Shown: positions 27,648-37,742, numbered from the stretch's first letter. The stretch is 64,000 bases of DNA from Bacteroidota bacterium (GCA_023430465.1 JAEZAM010000134.1:1-64000); one strand, 5' to 3'. Notes: a model not told the origin generated them from the letters alone. Translations and numbers: made by a program.

Positions 27648-29591
27648 ATGATCGGCAGGTTGAAATGGTATTATAGCCGCCTCAGGACAATGAATCCTGG
27701 TGAACTCATCTTTCGTGCAGGACAGGCGCGCCAGCGTGTCATGGAAAAATGGCTGCCATCAACACCCGTTTACCGCGGTGCTACCAGCAATATTATCCCC
27801 CTCAGCTTTGATTTCTCCAATGCCCGGATCAACCCGGGCTTCAGCATATTCGGGCAGGACATTGATATTTTCCAGCCCATCGATTTTCACCGCGATATAT
27901 TTTCCGGCAAACGATTCCCACTCAGCTTTGCCAAGACCATCGATATGCGTACTGACCGGTATGGCAGCGCCAAAGTTGTGTGGGAAGTGAACCGGCTGCA
28001 ATTCCTTATCCCACTGCTTATCCGATACAGGCAGACAAGTGATAAGCAACTACTGGCGCGATTTATCAGCATCCTGAAGGAATGGGACGAACAGAACCCC
28101 TACATGAAAGGATTGAACTGGTATAGCAATATCGAAGTGAGCATGCGGCTCATCAACTGGTATTGGTGCTGGCTCCTGCTGCAGGATGATGAGCACTGGA
28201 ACAACGATGAGGCTGCAAGAAATTTCCGCGAAAATACCTGGTTGCCACTGATACATCGCCATTGCAGCTACAGTGCCATCAATCCATCCCTTTATTCATC
28301 TGCCAACAATCACCTCGTGGCAGAATACACGGGGCTTTTTATGGCCGCTTCGCTCTGGAATTTCCGGGAATCTGACCAATGGATTCGCAAGTCGCAGGCG
28401 GGGCTGGAAAAACAGATCCTCCTTCAGCACTCCGTAAATGGAGTCAACAAGGAAGAGGCTGCGGCCTATATCCAGTTCATCACGGATTTTTTCCTGATCG
28501 CCTGGATCGCCGGGGAACAACTGGATCATTCCTTTTCGACTGCTTACAAGGACAGGCTCACATCGATCCTGGGTTATATACACAATATCCTGGACGTAAA
28601 AGGAAACATACCCCGATATGGTGATGACGATGACGGCCGCGTGATCATGCCCGATGGATATTTCAGCACAAATAACTTCCTTTCGATCCTGAACACCGCC
28701 AGTGTTTTGTTTGATCGGCCGGAATGGAAGCAGCCCCAGGCTGGCCTTGATCCTAAATCAATTCTTCTTACGGCACACCAGGATGGGCTGAAAAAGTGGA
28801 ATGGCATATCATCTTTGCCACGCCCGTTCAACTCTGCTTTTTATCCGGCAGAGGGTCATTTCATTTTCCGCAACCTGACTTCGGGCGGAAAAGAAGTGTT
28901 CTGCCATTTCGATGCAGCAGCACTCGGCTACCTGTCAATCGCGGCCCATGGCCATGCAGATGCCTTATCGATCATCCTTCACGCCGATGGATATCCTTTC
29001 CTGGTGGACCCTGGCACATATGCTTATCACACCCACATGGAGTGGCGCAAATATTTTGTCAGCACCGTGGCACATAATACGATTACAATAGATAACGAAG
29101 ACCAGGCTACCATGGCCGGGCCTACGCTGTGGCTGAACCATTTCACCTGCTCAGTAACGGAGGTGAAAGAGGGCGAGACCGAAATTGTATCGGCGACACA
29201 TAATGGCTACAAACAAAAAGGGGTCAGCCATTCCCGAACGATGCAGTTCAACAGGAAAAACAACTGTTTCGTTGTTACGGACATCGTTGCAGCAAGAAAA
29301 AATGGTCACCGCGTTACCATGCCATTTCACCTGCACCCCCATGTAGAAGCTACCCAGACCGGCAGTCATACGTATAAACTCTCCCACCCGGAGACGAGCG
29401 TGACAGCGGAGCTCCTGTTTGATCCGCAACTGACGCTTGCTCACAGGGAGGCGGACGAAACGAGTCCGCTGGGTTGGTATTCCGGCTCCTTTATGAAAAA
29501 AGAAGAAGCCGCTGTGCTCATCGGTGAGCACCTCATGAAACAAAACCAGTTAACCTTAACCACTATAATTAAAATAGAAGACCTCTCATGA
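27648..29591 (+). CDS. Heparinase II/III-family protein
   Basis: 647 aa: an alpha/alpha-toroid N-terminal part (Hepar_II_III_N: NWYSNIEVSMRLINW, SSANNHLVAEYTGLF) and a beta-sandwich C-terminal part with AAHGHADALSI and DPGTYAY, which carry the His/Tyr expected of uronate lyases. No signal peptide is seen, so it may act in the cytoplasm or periplasm, or use another export route. Common in Bacteroidota EPS loci. Overlaps the dehydrogenase gene by four bases. Confidence 0.88.
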   Translation: MIGRLKWYYSRLRTMNPGELIFRAGQARQRVMEKWLPSTPVYRGATSNIIPLSFDFSNARINPGFSIFGQDIDIFQPIDFHRDIFSGKRFPLSFAKTIDMRTDRYGSAKVVWEVNRLQFLIPLLIRYRQTSDKQLLARFISILKEWDEQNPYMKGLNWYSNIEVSMRLINWYWCWLLLQDDEHWNNDEAARNFRENTWLPLIHRHCSYSAINPSLYSSANNHLVAEYTGLFMAASLWNFRESDQWIRKSQAGLEKQILLQHSVNGVNKEEAAAYIQFITDFFLIAWIAGEQLDHSFSTAYKDRLTSILGYIHNILDVKGNIPRYGDDDDGRVIMPDGYFSTNNFLSILNTASVLFDRPEWKQPQAGLDPKSILLTAHQDGLKKWNGISSLPRPFNSAFYPAEGHFIFRNLTSGGKEVFCHFDAAALGYLSIAAHGHADALSIILHADGYPFLVDPGTYAYHTHMEWRKYFVSTVAHNTITIDNEDQATMAGPTLWLNHFTCSVTEVKEGETEIVSATHNGYKQKGVSHSRTMQFNRKNNCFVVTDIVAARKNGHRVTMPFHLHPHVEATQTGSHTYKLSHPETSVTAELLFDPQLTLAHREADETSPLGWYSGSFMKKEEAAVLIGEHLMKQNQLTLTTIIKIEDLS

Positions 29592-30898
29592 AAATTAGCA
29601 TTTTCGGACTAGGCTATGTTGGATGCGTAAGCCTTGGATGCCTTGCACGAAACGGACATACCGTGATCGGCGTTGATGTAAGCGAGACAAAAGTCCGCCA
29701 GATCAACTCCGGCCTGGCCACGATCATAGAAAAAGATGTGGATACGCTCATACAGGATGCACATGAAGCCGGCCGCATTTCTGCTACAACTGATTTCAAC
29801 GCAGCTATCCGCGCCACGGAAGTCTCCATCATCGCGGTGGGAACTCCTTCAAGCAATACCGGCCATCTCAACCTTAATTACATCTTTAAAGTTGCCGAAA
29901 ACTTCGGGGCCGTTCTGAAAGAAAAAGACGAATTCCATGTGATTGCGATCCGTTCCACCGTATTGCCGGGCACATCTGAAAAATTCGCCGCCATCGTGGA
30001 GCAATTTTCCGGCAAGAAGCGCAATGTGGATTTTGCAATGGTGTCCAACCCGGAGTTTCTTCGGGAAGGAACTGCTATCCATGACTACTATAATCCGCCA
30101 GTGACATTGATCGGCTCCGCAAATGCAGAAGCTGCGGAAAAAGTCGCCTCCCTTTATCGCCAGTTGCCCGCAGAGGTGGTGATCACGGATGTAAAGATCG
30201 CCGAGTTGATGAAATATGTGAACAATACCTTCCATGCTCTTAAGGTTTCCTTTGCCAATGAGGTGGGCAATATCTGTTCCGCCCTCGAGATCGATTCGCA
30301 CAAGGTGATGGAACTTTTCTGCAAGGACCGCGAGCTGAACATTTCACCCTATTATTTCAAACCTGGCTTTGCATATGGCGGATCCTGCCTGCCAAAAGAT
30401 CTGAAGGGATTGCAGACACTGGCCCATGACCTTTATGTAAAGACACCGCTGATCGAAAGTATCGACAAGACAAACCAGCTACAAATCTCCCGCGCCGTTG
30501 AGATCATCCAGGAAACAGGAAAACGCAAACTGGGTTTCATGGGGCTCAGCTTCAAAGCAGGTACTGATGATCTCCGGAACTCACCCGCGGTGACGCTGAT
30601 CGAAACACTGCTGGGTAAGGGTTTTGACATCACTATCTACGACAAGAATGTTCATCTTTCCAAGCTTACAGGTACCAACAAGGAATACATCGACACGCAT
30701 ATTCCGCATTTATCCAAACTGATGAAACCGCGCATCCAGGAACTGCTGGACGATGCGGAGCTGATCATTGTAAATAACAGGGAGCAGGAGTACATTGACA
30801 CACTGGTTGACCTCGACTCCGATCATCATATCCTTGACATGGTCCGCCTGCCGGAAGCGGTACGGACAAAGAGGAACTATAAAGGAATAAACTGGTAA
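29588..30898 (+). CDS. algD: GDP-mannose 6-dehydrogenase (AlgD-like)
   Basis: Rossmann motif FGLGYVGCVSLGCLARNGH, SNPEFLREGTAI, and catalytic Cys267 in GGSCLPKD. The pattern TTDFNAAI, STVLPGTSEKF, ELNISPYYFKPGFAYGGS follows AlgD rather than Ugd. It would oxidise GDP-mannose to GDP-mannuronic acid in two NAD-dependent steps. A mannuronate (or related uronate) residue in the EPS follows, consistent with the two lyase-type proteins in the locus. GDP-mannose supply genes are not in the window. Confidence 0.9.
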   Translation: MKISIFGLGYVGCVSLGCLARNGHTVIGVDVSETKVRQINSGLATIIEKDVDTLIQDAHEAGRISATTDFNAAIRATEVSIIAVGTPSSNTGHLNLNYIFKVAENFGAVLKEKDEFHVIAIRSTVLPGTSEKFAAIVEQFSGKKRNVDFAMVSNPEFLREGTAIHDYYNPPVTLIGSANAEAAEKVASLYRQLPAEVVITDVKIAELMKYVNNTFHALKVSFANEVGNICSALEIDSHKVMELFCKDRELNISPYYFKPGFAYGGSCLPKDLKGLQTLAHDLYVKTPLIESIDKTNQLQISRAVEIIQETGKRKLGFMGLSFKAGTDDLRNSPAVTLIETLLGKGFDITIYDKNVHLSKLTGTNKEYIDTHIPHLSKLMKPRIQELLDDAELIIVNNREQEYIDTLVDLDSDHHILDMVRLPEAVRTKRNYKGINW

Positions 30899-30901
30899 AC
30901 G

Positions 30902-32098
30902 ATGATGTTTGAAGGAAAACACATACTGATCATCGTAGAGAACCTGCCCCTGCCCTTCGACCGCCGGGTGTGGCAGGAAGCCAATACGCTGAAAGAAAAT
31001 GGCGCCGAGGTGTCCATCATTTGTCCCAAGATGAAAGGGTATACCAAAAAATATGAGTGCCTGAATGGTATTCATATCTATCGCCATCCGCTTCCGCTGG
31101 AAGCACGTGGCGCACTCGGTTATATCCGCGAATATTCCGCTGCGCTGTTCTGGGAATTTGTACTTAGCTGGAAAATATATTTCCGCAAGCGCTTCCACGT
31201 GATACAGGGCTGCAACCCACCCGACCTGATCTTCCTCGTGGCGATGTGGTTTAAACTGTTAGGAGTGAAATTCGTTTTTGATCATCATGATATCAACCCT
31301 GAGCTCTACATCGCAAAGTATAACAAGAAAGGAATGTTCTACCGCTTCCTGCTGTGGGTGGAACGGCTCACCTTCATGACAGCCAATTACAGCATTGCTA
31401 CCAACGAAAGCTACCGGGAGATTGCGATACGGCGGGGTAAAATGGCACCGGAAAAAGTGACCGTCGTAAGAAGCGGACCCAAACTCGACCGGCTTCGCCT
31501 GACCGACGGCAATGAAAAATATAAAAAAGGAAGAAGCTATCTCATCGGTTATGTTGGCGTGATCGGCGAGCAGGAAGGTATCGACCTGTTGCTGGAGTCT
31601 GCGGCATTTATCGTGAAGAAACGGCAGGATGTTCAGTTCGCCATCGTCGGCGGCGGCACTGATGTGGAGAACCTGAAAAAACTTTCGATTTCGATGGGTC
31701 TGGAGGAGTACGTAGACTTTTACGGTCGTGTAGATGATGAAACCATGGTGGATGTGCTCAACACCGCCGATATCTGTGTCAATCCCGACAAGCCGACGGT
31801 GATGAATAATTTATCGACCATGAATAAGATCATGGAGTACATGGCGCTGAAGAAACCGATCGTGCAATACGACCTGAAGGAAGGCCGTGTGTCGGCAGAA
31901 ACCGCCTCATTGTACGCGATCAATGACGATACGGAAGATTTTGCCCAGAAGATCATGTGGTTGCTCGATAACCCCGCAGAGCGCAAGAAAATGGGTGAGT
32001 TTGGCTATGGAAGGATCATCAATGAGCTTTCCTGGAACCACGAGAAAGATAAATTGCTTGGGGTATATCAACGCGTTTTCAAAGCCGGTAAACGATAA
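30902..32098 (+). CDS. Family 4 glycosyltransferase, WbuB-like
   Basis: GT-B enzyme of the branch that begins ENLPLPFDRRVWQEA and has STMNKIMEYMALKKPIV in place of a full EX7E (the first Glu is absent, as is usual in this branch). DHHDINPEL lies near residue 120. Cytoplasmic. Starts three bases after the AlgD-like gene and precedes the initiating transferase. Confidence 0.92.
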   Translation: MMFEGKHILIIVENLPLPFDRRVWQEANTLKENGAEVSIICPKMKGYTKKYECLNGIHIYRHPLPLEARGALGYIREYSAALFWEFVLSWKIYFRKRFHVIQGCNPPDLIFLVAMWFKLLGVKFVFDHHDINPELYIAKYNKKGMFYRFLLWVERLTFMTANYSIATNESYREIAIRRGKMAPEKVTVVRSGPKLDRLRLTDGNEKYKKGRSYLIGYVGVIGEQEGIDLLLESAAFIVKKRQDVQFAIVGGGTDVENLKKLSISMGLEEYVDFYGRVDDETMVDVLNTADICVNPDKPTVMNNLSTMNKIMEYMALKKPIVQYDLKEGRVSAETASLYAINDDTEDFAQKIMWLLDNPAERKKMGEFGYGRIINELSWNHEKDKLLGVYQRVFKAGKR

Positions 32099-32119
32099 CC
32101 GTCTTAAAGAGTTATTACA

Positions 32120-33511
32120 ATGAACCAACGTCTCACCATATTACTAAGGATCAGCTTCATCATGCTGGACCTGTTGGTCTTGAACCTGGTGTACATTATA
32201 TGCCAGTATGTTTTCCGCCATGCCATTCCCCCGGAGGACCAGGTACAGTATACTTACCTGTGGTTCTTCTCCAATGCAGCATGGATCGGGGCAAGCACCG
32301 GTGCAGGTATTTACCAGGATCGCTTTATCTATTCATTTGAACAGTTTTCAAGACAGACGATGTCGGCCTATGCATATTTCCTGGGGCTTGCATTGCTGTA
32401 CCTGTTTTTCAATAAATCAGTCGACATATCGCGGCTTTACCTCACCAGCGTACTGTCCTCGTTTGCCTTTTGTTTATTGATCAACCGCTTTCTTCACCTG
32501 GCACTGTATCATTTCTTCCAAAGCAAGAATCATATAGTAAGGAAAGTGATGATCATTGGCTACAATGAACGCGCCAAGAAGCTCGCGGAATACCTGGAGC
32601 AGGAACCACTCAAGACTGAGATCGTAGGCTTTTGCGAAGAGGAAGAGAATATCTATGAGTTATCCAACTACCCGATCGTCGGCGGGATCGACAATGTGAT
32701 CGAAACATCGATCAGGCACAACGTAACAGAGATCTATTCGACGATCGCGCCGGAACAGCAGAAGACCATCTATAAGCTGATGAATGAGGCAGACCAGGCC
32801 TGTATCCGGTTCAGGATCATCCCTGACTTCAATCATTTTATCCGGAAGCCTGTCCACATCGATTACCTGAATGATATGCCGGTGCTTTCTCTGCGTAAAG
32901 AACCACTGGATGATGTGGGGAACCGGATCAAAAAGAGATTGTACGATATCGTAGTCAGTTCGTTGGTGATCCTCTTCATTCTTTCCTGGCTGGTACCGAT
33001 CATATCGCTGCTGATATGGCTTGAATCACGCGGACCTGTATTCTTTATCCAGGAACGGAGCGGCAAAGGTGGAAAGCCATTCAACTGTATCAAGTTTCGC
33101 AGCATGAAGGTGAACAATGAGGCCAATGCAAAGCAGGCAACCAAGGGCGATGCCCGTATTACCAGGCTGGGCAGGTTCCTGCGCAAATCCAGTTTTGATG
33201 AACTTCCCCAATTCTTCAATGTATTCATGAGCGACATGAGTGTTGTCGGCCCAAGACCGCACATGGTGAAACATACAGACGACTATTCAAAATTGCTCAA
33301 TCACTACATGATCCGCCACTTCCTGAAACCCGGCATTACCGGCTGGGCGCAGATCCATGGCTATCGCGGTGAGATCCGGCAGGTGGACGATATCAATAAC
33401 CGGGTTGAATATGATCTTTGGTACCTGGAAAACTGGAGCCTGTGGCTCGACACGCGCATCATCGTGATGACGGCATTCAATATGGCAAAGGGGGAGAAGA
33501 ACGCTTACTAA
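32120..33511 (+). CDS. Undecaprenyl-phosphate sugar phosphotransferase (WcaJ type)
   Basis: PHPT family: four N-terminal membrane helices, a CoA_binding_3 Rossmann region (MIIGYNERAKKLAEYL near 145), one further membrane helix and the cytoplasmic catalytic domain (KFRSMKVN, SSFDELPQFFNV, DMSVVGPRPHM, GITGWAQIHG). It starts each repeat unit by moving a sugar-1-phosphate (usually glucose) to undecaprenyl phosphate. Last gene of the EPS locus. Confidence 0.94.
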   Translation: MNQRLTILLRISFIMLDLLVLNLVYIICQYVFRHAIPPEDQVQYTYLWFFSNAAWIGASTGAGIYQDRFIYSFEQFSRQTMSAYAYFLGLALLYLFFNKSVDISRLYLTSVLSSFAFCLLINRFLHLALYHFFQSKNHIVRKVMIIGYNERAKKLAEYLEQEPLKTEIVGFCEEEENIYELSNYPIVGGIDNVIETSIRHNVTEIYSTIAPEQQKTIYKLMNEADQACIRFRIIPDFNHFIRKPVHIDYLNDMPVLSLRKEPLDDVGNRIKKRLYDIVVSSLVILFILSWLVPIISLLIWLESRGPVFFIQERSGKGGKPFNCIKFRSMKVNNEANAKQATKGDARITRLGRFLRKSSFDELPQFFNVFMSDMSVVGPRPHMVKHTDDYSKLLNHYMIRHFLKPGITGWAQIHGYRGEIRQVDDINNRVEYDLWYLENWSLWLDTRIIVMTAFNMAKGEKNAY

Positions 33512-33522
33512 AATCAAAACGT

Positions 33523-33562
33523 AAAACTTAAAAGGCAAAACTTAAAAGGCAAAACTTAAAAG
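33523..33562 (+). repeat. 14-bp tandem repeat after the EPS locus
   Basis: AAAACTTAAAAGGC occurs twice in tandem (33523-33536, 33537-33550) plus a third partial copy to 33562. Related AGTTTT-type sequence lies at the end of the convergent bshC gene (about 33660-33712). No further gene is seen in 33512-33675. Confidence 0.75.
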
Positions 33563-33675
33563 TTAAAGCTACTCTCTGACGCAAAGAAAGCCAGTGCTAA
33601 ATGGTAGACGCTAAGTCTTGATTTAGACGTTTTACGTTTCAGCTTTTGCTTAGGTTTCTCGTTGTACTTTCAGTT

Positions 33676-35307
33676 TTAAGTTCTCAGTTTTGCGTTTTCA
33701 GTTTTCAGTTTCATCTCCAGCACCGTAAACTCCTGCTCCAGCCCCAGGGAGTTCTTGTATAAACAGTCGATAAAGCCAGGGCCATATTTGGCATAGAAAG
33801 GAAGGAAGCTTTCGGATCGCTCCTGCAGCCTGTTTCCCGGATAGAGTTTTTCCCTGATGGCCGTTAATTGCCGGCGCTGATCTTCAAATTTCCTCTTCTC
33901 TGCACGAAGCATTTTCTTCTCCAGTTCTTTTAAGCGGTAGACGGCCTGTGTCTTTAAGGCGTTTACGTGTTTGCCGAGGGTGCCGTCAATCGCCGCTGCC
34001 TGGTCATGGATAGAAGCATATAACGCTTCTGCCGCATCAATGCTATCCTTGAGCATGAGCTTATTAGACGTGTCTCTCCGCACGATAGCATTCATCAACT
34101 TCTCTTCGTTTGTAAGCAGGTCAGTCACAGACAGGCCAAGCTTTTCTATTCTCTCCTGCTCTTTTTCTTCGATGAGCAGAAAAGAGTTCCGCACCACCAG
34201 AACCGGGAACGGAACCTGGTATTTTACAAATAGGTCTTTCAACTGCAGCCAGTAAGCAGTCTCTCCTCCCCCTCCGATGAATGCGATGTTTGGAAGTATC
34301 GTTTCCTGGTAGAGTCCACGTAAGATCACATTGGGACTGAACCGGGCGGGGTGCTGGTTAAGTTCTGACTCAAGCGCTGTCCTGTCGAATTGTATGGCTG
34401 TATTCAGTACGTGCCATGTATCTCCATTGCGTTCTATTCGTTCGCGGATATTATCTTCCAGGTAAAACAGGTTGATCTCACGCGGATGTGCCTGCACTTT
34501 GTACCCGTTCTCTTCCATCCTTGTGGCTGTTTCGGTCACCACCGCGGACGCCGCCTGGTTTTCCAGATCATCGATGAATACCGGCGTCATCAGCGATTTC
34601 AGCGCAGCATTATCCGGCAACAATACTACCAGTCCATAATCACTGAAGAGGTGATGTACAAACCTGAAGGTGGCATCCTGCACGGAACGGCCTTCCTGGT
34701 AACAGTCCTTCAAGGCCTGCATAATATCATTTCCATAGGGAAGAACCGATAAACGTCCGTTTAATTGGGTTAGCAGGGCTGTGACACCCTTATCGATCTT
34801 CATTCGTCCAACGGCACCCGTTTGCGTGGTGTTCCATTCGAGCCTGGTACCTTCTACGAAAATATGGTTCAGTTCCGCAAAGTCGGCATCTTCAGACCCG
34901 ATGTAATAAACGGGCACAAAATGATATTCAGAAAATTCGGCTTTTAATGTTTCCGCTAACCGGATAGCGTGGATGATCTTATAAATGAAATAAAGCGGGC
35001 CGGTAAAAATATTATTCTGGTGTGCTGTGGTGATCGTGAATGTATTCACATCCCGCAGCGATTTGATGTTTGCAACAACTTTCGATGACGCTGCAACCTG
35101 CCTGTATTGAAGTTCGAGTTGCTCCACAAGTGTACTGCGATCGGTAGGGAACTTTTGCCGGGCAGTGATGGATTCTTTTATCCCCGTGAGATCAGTGGAA
35201 TGGGCTACGAAATCTTGCAGTTTCTCAGCTTTCGCCAGGTAATCAAGTACGATGCCTGACAGGATATTGGCGTTGTGATAGGGAATGCGTGAAGCAGTAC
35301 AGTCCAT
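33676..35307 (-). CDS. bshC: Bacillithiol biosynthesis cysteine-adding enzyme BshC
   Basis: 543 aa with the BshC pattern: TITTAHQNNIFTGPLYFIYK, PVYYIGSEDADFAELNH, PNVILRGLYQETILPN and a long C-terminal coiled coil. It adds Cys to GlcN-malate in the last step of bacillithiol synthesis; bshA and bshB must be elsewhere. The last residues (KTENAKLRT) and the stop are encoded by the intergenic AT-rich repeat, so the C-terminal tail may be repeat-derived. Confidence 0.94.
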   Translation of the reverse strand: MDCTASRIPYHNANILSGIVLDYLAKAEKLQDFVAHSTDLTGIKESITARQKFPTDRSTLVEQLELQYRQVAASSKVVANIKSLRDVNTFTITTAHQNNIFTGPLYFIYKIIHAIRLAETLKAEFSEYHFVPVYYIGSEDADFAELNHIFVEGTRLEWNTTQTGAVGRMKIDKGVTALLTQLNGRLSVLPYGNDIMQALKDCYQEGRSVQDATFRFVHHLFSDYGLVVLLPDNAALKSLMTPVFIDDLENQAASAVVTETATRMEENGYKVQAHPREINLFYLEDNIRERIERNGDTWHVLNTAIQFDRTALESELNQHPARFSPNVILRGLYQETILPNIAFIGGGGETAYWLQLKDLFVKYQVPFPVLVVRNSFLLIEEKEQERIEKLGLSVTDLLTNEEKLMNAIVRRDTSNKLMLKDSIDAAEALYASIHDQAAAIDGTLGKHVNALKTQAVYRLKELEKKMLRAEKRKFEDQRRQLTAIREKLYPGNRLQERSESFLPFYAKYGPGFIDCLYKNSLGLEQEFTVLEMKLKTENAKLRT

Positions 35308-35390
35308 AGTTTAAAAATATGAAGATCAGCGCTCGCCCAACCCATCCACTTCTCCATTAACAAATCTTTGCATTACCGCAGGTTGGTTGG

Positions 35391-35419
35391 CGAAGGTACT
35401 AACAGCAATTGAAAGCAAA
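35391..35419 (-). promoter_or_regulatory. Promoter candidate for bshC
   Basis: Minus-strand TTTG (35416-35419), 17 bases, then TACCTTCG (35391-35398), one base off the TAnnTTTG consensus, about 80 bases before the bshC start. Confidence 0.35.
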
Positions 35420-35427
35420 GGTTGCCA

Positions 35428-36669
35428 TTAGCCAAACCTTTCGGGTCGGAAGGCATGCAGGGCAAACGGTGCCGCCCGGTTCCCGACAAGATCGGTGATC
35501 AGTTTGCCCGTGCCGGCCGCAGCGCTAACGCCCAGCATTGCATGACCACCTGCATATAGAAGGTTGCTGTATTTTGGATGCTTACCAATATAGGGCATGC
35601 CGTCAGGTGATACAGGCCGGTAGCCATACCAGGCCTTGCCTGTATCAGGCGGAGGCACATCAATGGTTGGATAATATTTGCGGAATGCATTATAGATTGC
35701 CGATACCCGGCGTGGCAGAATATTGTCGCTGTGCCCTGATAATTCCATGGTGCCGCCGATACGTAGCCTCGATCCGATCGGTGCAGTAGCTGTTCGATGA
35801 TCAACCAGGATAGACGGGTACCGGAGGTTTTTCCCGAGATCCTGGTATACCATGCTATAACCCTTCCCCGGTTGCATCAATATACGTATGCCCAATAATT
35901 TGGACAGTTGCCCCATCCAGGACCCGTTTGCCATCACCAGCTGCTCCGCAGAAATCTCCCCTTTGTTTGTGATGACGGCCGTCACTGCATTGTTTTGTCT
36001 TTTGAATGCGGTTACGGTAGTGTTCAACATGAACCGGACACCCATTTCTATTAGCCGGTCATGGAGTGATTTCATGAATGCCGCCGGATCAATGTGGCAA
36101 TCATCCAGGTAAAGTACACCCCCGGCCACGTTGACCTCCACATCCTGTTCGTATTCCTGAACTTCCGCTGCTGTACAGGAGATCGTTTTCAATCCGTACC
36201 CGGCTGCCTGTTCGGCCAGGTGTTTCTCATGATCGGCCACACGCTCGGATTTATACAACATCCAGCAGCCTTTTTCCACCATGGTAAAACCGGGCAGGTC
36301 GTGGGTGAGATCAGTCATCAGTTCACGACTGAGTTGAAGCAGATTGTTGAGGTGCGGTGCACTGGCCGTCACGTGAGCAGCCGTCGCTGAGCGAAAGAAC
36401 GTGCTGCCCCACCGCATCAGGTCAAGATTCAGCCGGGGCTTGATGTAAAAAGGGCTCGATGCACTCATCATCCACTTCATACCCTGTGACACGATCCCCG
36501 GAGTAGCGATTGGCGTAAAGTGACTTGGAGAAATATAGCCCATGTTGCCAAACGAACATCCATCTGTAATGTCGTGTCGCTCTACTACAGTGACCTCATA
36601 TCCTTCCTTTCGCAGGTAGTAAGCGGTACAAAGCCCTATCACACCGCCTCCTATAATGGTTACTTGCAT
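35428..36669 (-). CDS. FAD-dependent D-amino-acid dehydrogenase-like oxidoreductase
   Basis: DAO-fold protein: TIIGGGVIGLCTAYYLRK at the N-terminus, DGCSFGNMGYISPSHF, and the C-terminal FAD segment YAGGHAMLGVSAAAGTGKLI. DadA-like; oxidises a D-amino acid or a related amine such as a hydroxyproline epimer, substrate unknown. The frame opens at a TTG (36678) that overlaps the upstream stop by four bases; the ATG at 36669 is preferred because it begins on the Rossmann strand. Probably co-transcribed with the hydrolase gene. Confidence 0.9.
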   Translation of the reverse strand: MQVTIIGGGVIGLCTAYYLRKEGYEVTVVERHDITDGCSFGNMGYISPSHFTPIATPGIVSQGMKWMMSASSPFYIKPRLNLDLMRWGSTFFRSATAAHVTASAPHLNNLLQLSRELMTDLTHDLPGFTMVEKGCWMLYKSERVADHEKHLAEQAAGYGLKTISCTAAEVQEYEQDVEVNVAGGVLYLDDCHIDPAAFMKSLHDRLIEMGVRFMLNTTVTAFKRQNNAVTAVITNKGEISAEQLVMANGSWMGQLSKLLGIRILMQPGKGYSMVYQDLGKNLRYPSILVDHRTATAPIGSRLRIGGTMELSGHSDNILPRRVSAIYNAFRKYYPTIDVPPPDTGKAWYGYRPVSPDGMPYIGKHPKYSNLLYAGGHAMLGVSAAAGTGKLITDLVGNRAAPFALHAFRPERFG

Positions 36670-36674
36670 ATACG

Positions 36675-37742
36675 TCAATGACCTTTTCGTGGAATTGTTA
36701 CCTGTTTTATAGCGTTGATCTCATCGGGGTCATAAGGTGAACCATCTTTTCTGAATACATCATGAAACCATACCGCAGGCTCGGCTCCATCGGGCATCGG
36801 TGTATCCCATTGGTAGATCGTATTGGATTTTCCTGCAACCAATCCCCAATTGATCGCGCCCACTTTGTGCTTTTTGAACACCGGCAGGTGACTTTGAAAT
36901 TTTGATCCGCGGGTACGCGCCATGTATTCCGTGCAGATAATGGGGCGGCCCAGTTTTTTCAATGACAGTATTTCCTTTTCCAGGTTAGTGCTGTCATTAT
37001 AATTGTGAAAGGTGATCACATCGCTGCTGGCCAATTGGAACTCACTAAGCACCTTGTTATCATACCATGTACCAACACTTAACGGTTGCGATGGCCGAAC
37101 CGTCCAGGCCCATTCAAATACTTTTCTCAGCAATGGCAATGACGTGAGATTATACCCGTTGTTACCCGGCTCATTATAAAGATCCCAGAGCAGGATGCGC
37201 TTGTCATTGCGAAAATGATCAAGCACGTCTTTTACATAGCGTTCAAGGTAACCCCATTTGGTGGAGTCGTCGTGGACCGCTTTGGAAGGACTGCGTACCC
37301 AGCCGCTGTTGTGGATGCCGGGCTTTGGTGCAGGCTGCTGACCGATCTGTGGATCAGGGTTCCAGCAGTCGTCAAAGAATACAAATAATGCCCTGATACG
37401 ATGCCGGTCTGCAATATCAAGAAACGTGTGGATGCGTTGTTTGAAACCTGTTGAATCCGCCAGCCACGCGAGATCATGGAGGTAGACCCGCATGGTGTTC
37501 ATCCCGATTGCGGCGGCCCAACCGAGTTCCTTGCTGATGGTAGCTGTGTCGAACGTGGCAGCCTGCCACATTTCGAGCTGGTTAATGGCTGTGCTGGGGA
37601 GGAAATTGGCGCCCACAGGCATCCCCTGACCTGCATACCACGACTTTGCCCTGGCGGCCGACCACCTGTTCGGACTCACCTGGGCAGTAGCGTATAGCGA
37701 CAGGAATACCACACCGAAAAAAACCAGTTGAATTCTTTTCAT
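36675..37742 (-). CDS. Secreted clan GH-A glycoside hydrolase
   Basis: Signal peptide (MKRIQLVFFGVVFLSLYATAQ, no lipobox Cys). TIM-barrel enzyme with acid/base Glu in LLWDLYNEPGN (about residue 188) and likely nucleophile Glu in CTEYMAR (about residue 268), as in GH5-like cellulase/mannanase families. Substrate not identifiable. Periplasmic or secreted. Transcribed divergently from the sterol-desaturase gene. Confidence 0.85.
   Translation of the reverse strand: MKRIQLVFFGVVFLSLYATAQVSPNRWSAARAKSWYAGQGMPVGANFLPSTAINQLEMWQAATFDTATISKELGWAAAIGMNTMRVYLHDLAWLADSTGFKQRIHTFLDIADRHRIRALFVFFDDCWNPDPQIGQQPAPKPGIHNSGWVRSPSKAVHDDSTKWGYLERYVKDVLDHFRNDKRILLWDLYNEPGNNGYNLTSLPLLRKVFEWAWTVRPSQPLSVGTWYDNKVLSEFQLASSDVITFHNYNDSTNLEKEILSLKKLGRPIICTEYMARTRGSKFQSHLPVFKKHKVGAINWGLVAGKSNTIYQWDTPMPDGAEPAVWFHDVFRKDGSPYDPDEINAIKQVTIPRKGH

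Noticed and set aside
29588..30898. UDP-glucose 6-dehydrogenase (Ugd) as the identity
   Set aside because: The motif order and spacing around Cys267 and the N-terminal third match AlgD better; still not tested.
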